Source: Pseudomonadota bacterium | GTDB taxonomy: Bacteria; Pseudomonadota; Gammaproteobacteria; UBA5335 | Direction: 5' to 3' | Assembly: GCA_034189865.1 (NCBI GenBank) | Contig: JAXHTV010000025.1 | Location: forward strand, 1-36,929 | DNA length: 36,929 bases | In this document: positions 34,477 through 36,929 of the stretch, piece after piece | Layout of the letters: the number at the start of each line of letters is the position of its first letter | Position numbering within the stretch: position 1 is the stretch's first letter | Notes under the pieces: model-generated | Databases searched by the model: none | What the model saw: only the letters and a program-made list of their open reading frames with translations | What the model was told of the DNA's origin: nothing | Made by a program: the position numbers and the translations under genes

Positions 34477-35385
34477 ATGAAATATAAAGACTATTACCAA
34501 ATCTTGGGTGTCGCGCGAGATGCCTCTCAAGACGAGATCAAGCTCGCCTACCGCAAGCTGGCCCGAAAATACCACCCGGATGTGAGCAAAGAACCGGATG
34601 CCGAGGCCAAGTTCAAGGAAGTGAGCGAAGCCTATGAAGCCCTGCGCGACCCCGAACGACGAAAAGCCTATGATCAGTTCGGCCACCAATACCGGGCCGG
34701 GGACCAGTTTCGGCCGCCACCCGGCTGGGATCGCGGTTTCGGATTTGGTTCCGGCGGAGGTGGATTCGGCGATTTCAGCGACTTTTTCCAAGCCATTTTT
34801 GGCGATGCCGACCGCCGCGGCGGTGCCTTTCGTGAAACCTGGGGCCGACAAACAAGCGAAGATCAGCACACCAAGATCGACATATCCCTAGAAGAGGCGT
34901 TTCGCGGCACGACCCGCCAAATCAGCATAAAAACACCCACCGGGACACGCAAAATCAGCGTCAAGATACCGGCGGGTGTGCAAGCGGGTCAGAAAATCCG
35001 CGTTCCCCGCCAAGGGCAACGGGGACCGGGCAGCGGCCATGCCGGTAGCCTTTATTTGGAGATCGAGCTGCGACCCCATCCCTGGTTTCAGGTCGATGGG
35101 CGGGATGTGCGACTCGACCTTCCGCTAACGCCTTGGGAAGCGGCCTTGGGAGCAACGATAAAAATCCCGACTTTGGGTGGGAGCGTCGAGCTGAAAATCC
35201 CGCCCGGCAGCCAAAGCGGCCAGAAACTTCGTTTAAAGGGTCGAGGCCTGCCCGGCAAGCCGGCGGGTGACCAATACGTGATTTTGCAAATCCACACGCC
35301 ATACCCGAAAAACGACAAGGAACGCGGGATCTACGAAGCCATGGCCGAAGAAATGCCCCTGAATCCGAGAAGCGGTTGGTCGTAG
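34477..35385 (+). CDS. cbpA: DnaJ-class co-chaperone CbpA
   Basis: The 302-residue protein has an N-terminal J domain (about 1-70) with HPD at 33-35, a Gly/Phe-rich linker (about 80-110; [17 protein letters not shown]), and two C-terminal beta substrate-binding domains. The DnaJ zinc-finger cysteines are absent, which is the CbpA (type II/B) form. Motifs [23 protein letters not shown] (split around 148-170) and [22 protein letters not shown] (split) are typical. It stimulates DnaK ATPase. No cbpM modulator gene follows. The ribosome-binding site is weak (GTGATG). Confidence 0.94.
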   Translation: MKYKDYYQILGVARDASQDEIKLAYRKLARKYHPDVSKEPDAEAKFKEVSEAYEALRDPERRKAYDQFGHQYRAGDQFRPPPGWDRGFGFGSGGGGFGDFSDFFQAIFGDADRRGGAFRETWGRQTSEDQHTKIDISLEEAFRGTTRQISIKTPTGTRKISVKIPAGVQAGQKIRVPRQGQRGPGSGHAGSLYLEIELRPHPWFQVDGRDVRLDLPLTPWEAALGATIKIPTLGGSVELKIPPGSQSGQKLRLKGRGLPGKPAGDQYVILQIHTPYPKNDKERGIYEAMAEEMPLNPRSGWS

Positions 35386-35397
35386 CGATCAGCCGCC

Positions 35398-35895
35398 TTA
35401 CAGGGCTTGAGATTCAGCCAAGGCGGCTTCGATATCAGCACGAAGCGCTGAATCATCGGGCTGGGTTGTGGGCGCATACCTTCCGCGCACAGACCCTGAT
35501 CTACCGATGAGAAACTTTTCGAAATTCCATTTGATCGGGCCTGGGTAACCACCGCCGTCACTCGTCAACCAAGCGTAAAGCGGGTGCTGCTGATCACCAT
35601 TCACTTCAATTTTGCTGGTGAGCGGAAACGTCACGTCATACTTGGACTGGCAAAAGCTCTTGATCGTCGCCTCGTCGCCGGGCTCCTGATTCATAAACTG
35701 ATTACAAGGCAGTCCTAAAATCACCAGGCCCTGATCCTTATACGCCCGGTACAATGCCTCGAGCCCGGCATATTGCGGCGTGAGACCGCACTTGCTCGCC
35801 ACATTGACCACCAAAACCACCTGGCCGCGATAACTATCCAGCGGCAGCTCTTCCCCGTCGATCGTCTGGACGGAAAACTCATACAAGATGCTCAT
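35398..35895 (-). CDS. Glutathione peroxidase family (thiol peroxidase, Cys form)
   Basis: The 165-residue protein has peroxidatic Cys36 in NVASKCGLTP, the Gln of GLPCNQFMNQEPG and the Trp/Asn of PIKWNFEKFLI: the complete catalytic tetrad. It uses Cys, not selenocysteine. It reduces hydrogen peroxide and lipid hydroperoxides; bacterial Cys-GPx usually take electrons from thioredoxin. A second Cys in SFCQSKYDVTF could be the resolving residue. The start MSILYEFSVQTIDG has AGGAG five to six bases upstream. It lies 66 bases downstream of the DAHP synthase on the same strand and is convergent with cbpA. Confidence 0.94.
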   Translation of the reverse strand: MSILYEFSVQTIDGEELPLDSYRGQVVLVVNVASKCGLTPQYAGLEALYRAYKDQGLVILGLPCNQFMNQEPGDEATIKSFCQSKYDVTFPLTSKIEVNGDQQHPLYAWLTSDGGGYPGPIKWNFEKFLIGRSGSVRGRYAPTTQPDDSALRADIEAALAESQAL

Positions 35896-35961
35896 TCTCA
35901 CTCCTATTCGCGATGCCACTGGCCTTTCCCGCCAGCCGCCGCGATCCGGTTGATCAAACGG

Positions 35962-36929
35962 CTAAGAAACGGCGGTGGTACTGAGGCGCTGAGGCAATAC
36001 ATCCTTCAGCATAGCCTTCAATTCCAGCAGCAGTTTTTCGGTCGATTCCCAATCAATACATGCGTCGGTGACCGATACGCCGTACTCCAACTGCTTCGGA
36101 TCATCACCAATCTTCTGATTGCCCCAGCCGAGGTTACTTTCCAACATGATTCCCACAATGGAACGGTTACCTTCAAGAATCTGGTTGGCCACGTTACGTG
36201 CCACCAACGGCTGCAAGGCCGGATCTTTGTTCGAGTTGGCATGGCTACAATCCACCACGATGTTCGGACGAATACCGGCCTTTTCCAACGCATCCTCGCA
36301 TAACGCGATGCTCACCGAGTCATAGTTGGGTTTCGCTCCGCCGCGCAACACGATGTGTCCGTAGGCGTTGCCACGGGTGCGAACGACCGTAATACGGCCA
36401 TCCCGGTTGATTCCCAGAAAACTGTGCGGGCTATTCACCGAGTGTAGGGCATTGATCGCCACATCGAGGCTCCCGTCCGTGCCATTTTTGAAGCCCACGG
36501 GCGTCGACAAGCCGCTGGCCATCTCGCGGTGAGTCTGGGACTCCGTCGTGCGTGCTCCGATGGCCGACCAACTGATCAAATCGGAGACGTATTGCGGCAC
36601 GATCGGATCCAACGCTTCGGTTCCGGCGGGCAACCCAAGCTCGGCCACTTCCACCAGAAGTTCTCGGGCCAGCCGCAAGCCTTCTTCGATGTGGAAGGAA
36701 TCGTCCATCCGCGGATCGTTGATCAGCCCTTTCCACCCCACGGTGGTACGCGGCTTCTCAAAATAAACCCGCATCACCACCAGGAGTGTGTCATCAACCT
36801 GCTGCGCCAACCGGGCCAAACGGTCCGCATAGTCGCGAGCGGCACGGGCGTCGTGAATCGAACAAGGCCCGACCACAACAAGCAGACGATGCTCTTGCCG
36901 ATCCAAAATCTCCTCAATGGCACGACGGC
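35962..36929 (-). CDS. 3-deoxy-7-phosphoheptulonate (DAHP) synthase, class I, 5' end outside window
   Basis: The reading frame is open to the right edge; the codons before position 36906 read [15 protein letters not shown], matching the AroG-type ARKAIHKILKGNDDRL region. About 50 N-terminal residues are therefore missing. Visible motifs are [10 protein letters not shown] (catalytic Cys), [51 protein letters not shown] and DCSHANS. It condenses PEP and erythrose-4-phosphate, the first step of the shikimate pathway. Which aromatic amino acid inhibits it (AroF, AroG or AroH type) cannot be judged without the N-terminus. Confidence 0.95.
   Translation of the reverse strand, partial: RRAIEEILDRQEHRLLVVVGPCSIHDARAARDYADRLARLAQQVDDTLLVVMRVYFEKPRTTVGWKGLINDPRMDDSFHIEEGLRLARELLVEVAELGLPAGTEALDPIVPQYVSDLISWSAIGARTTESQTHREMASGLSTPVGFKNGTDGSLDVAINALHSVNSPHSFLGINRDGRITVVRTRGNAYGHIVLRGGAKPNYDSVSIALCEDALEKAGIRPNIVVDCSHANSNKDPALQPLVARNVANQILEGNRSIVGIMLESNLGWGNQKIGDDPKQLEYGVSVTDACIDWESTEKLLLELKAMLKDVLPQRLSTTAVS

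Noticed and set aside
34315-34869. 184-codon minus-strand frame over the cbpA J domain and upstream region
   Set aside because: Antisense to the J and G/F regions of cbpA and would begin inside it; the hydrophobic look arises from the reversed Gly/Phe-rich codons.
1-36929. Search for tRNA, rRNA, CRISPR, insertion sequences, prophage or toxin-antitoxin genes
   Set aside because: No T-loop/acceptor patterns, repeat-spacer arrays, transposases, integrases or paired small genes were recognised by reading; the window looks like core chromosome.

Overview
The window is ordinary chromosomal sequence of a gammaproteobacterium, probably a marine or halophilic, aerobic fatty-acid-degrading lineage. 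The basis is the phoB-phoR-porin unit, M1 aminopeptidase N, proteobacterial etfBA, a DmdC-type acyl-CoA dehydrogenase, DusA, CbpA and a class I DAHP synthase of E. coli AroG type. Genus cannot be fixed by eye. I see no phage, insertion sequence, plasmid gene, CRISPR array, rRNA or tRNA.

Left part (1-7200). A phosphate-response block runs on the minus strand: phoB, phoR, then a phosphate-selective-type porin cut by the window edge. Directly upstream of the porin are four PhoB half-sites at exact 11-bp spacing followed by a -10-like hexamer at the classical distance, so the porin is very probably PhoB-activated. Divergent from phoB, across a 527-bp spacer, lies a membrane PAS-PAS-GAF-like protein with no visible output domain. 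It converges on pepN.

Middle part (7400-16600). A plus-strand operon encodes a complete RND tripartite efflux pump: membrane-anchored adaptor, inner-membrane permease, and a long TolC-family outer-membrane factor with a lipoprotein-like N-terminus. Next come a divergent ABC1/UbiB-family kinase-like protein ending in a strong terminator, and a split YeeE/YedE pair likely moving a small sulfur compound.

Right-middle (16300-32000). A long minus-strand run carries acyl-CoA metabolism: two AMP-forming acyl-CoA ligases, a quinone oxidoreductase, a MAPEG protein, etfB-etfA, an acyl-CoA dehydrogenase, a thiolase, a ketopantoate-reductase-like enzyme and a DASS/SLC13 anion symporter. Together these can activate acids, perform the first oxidation with electron transfer to ETF, and carry out thiolysis; the hydratase/hydroxyacyl dehydrogenase step is not encoded here. 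Upstream are a UDP-glucose dehydrogenase and an FkbM methyltransferase.

Right end (32000-36929). TraB-family membrane protein, dusA, cbpA (with a heat-shock-like promoter), a glutathione peroxidase and a DAHP synthase truncated by the window edge.

No clearly novel multi-gene system was found. The best leads are the phased Pho-box array, the divergent ABC1 protein with altered hallmark motifs, the output-less PAS/GAF membrane sensor beside phoB, and the sigma32-like promoter of cbpA.
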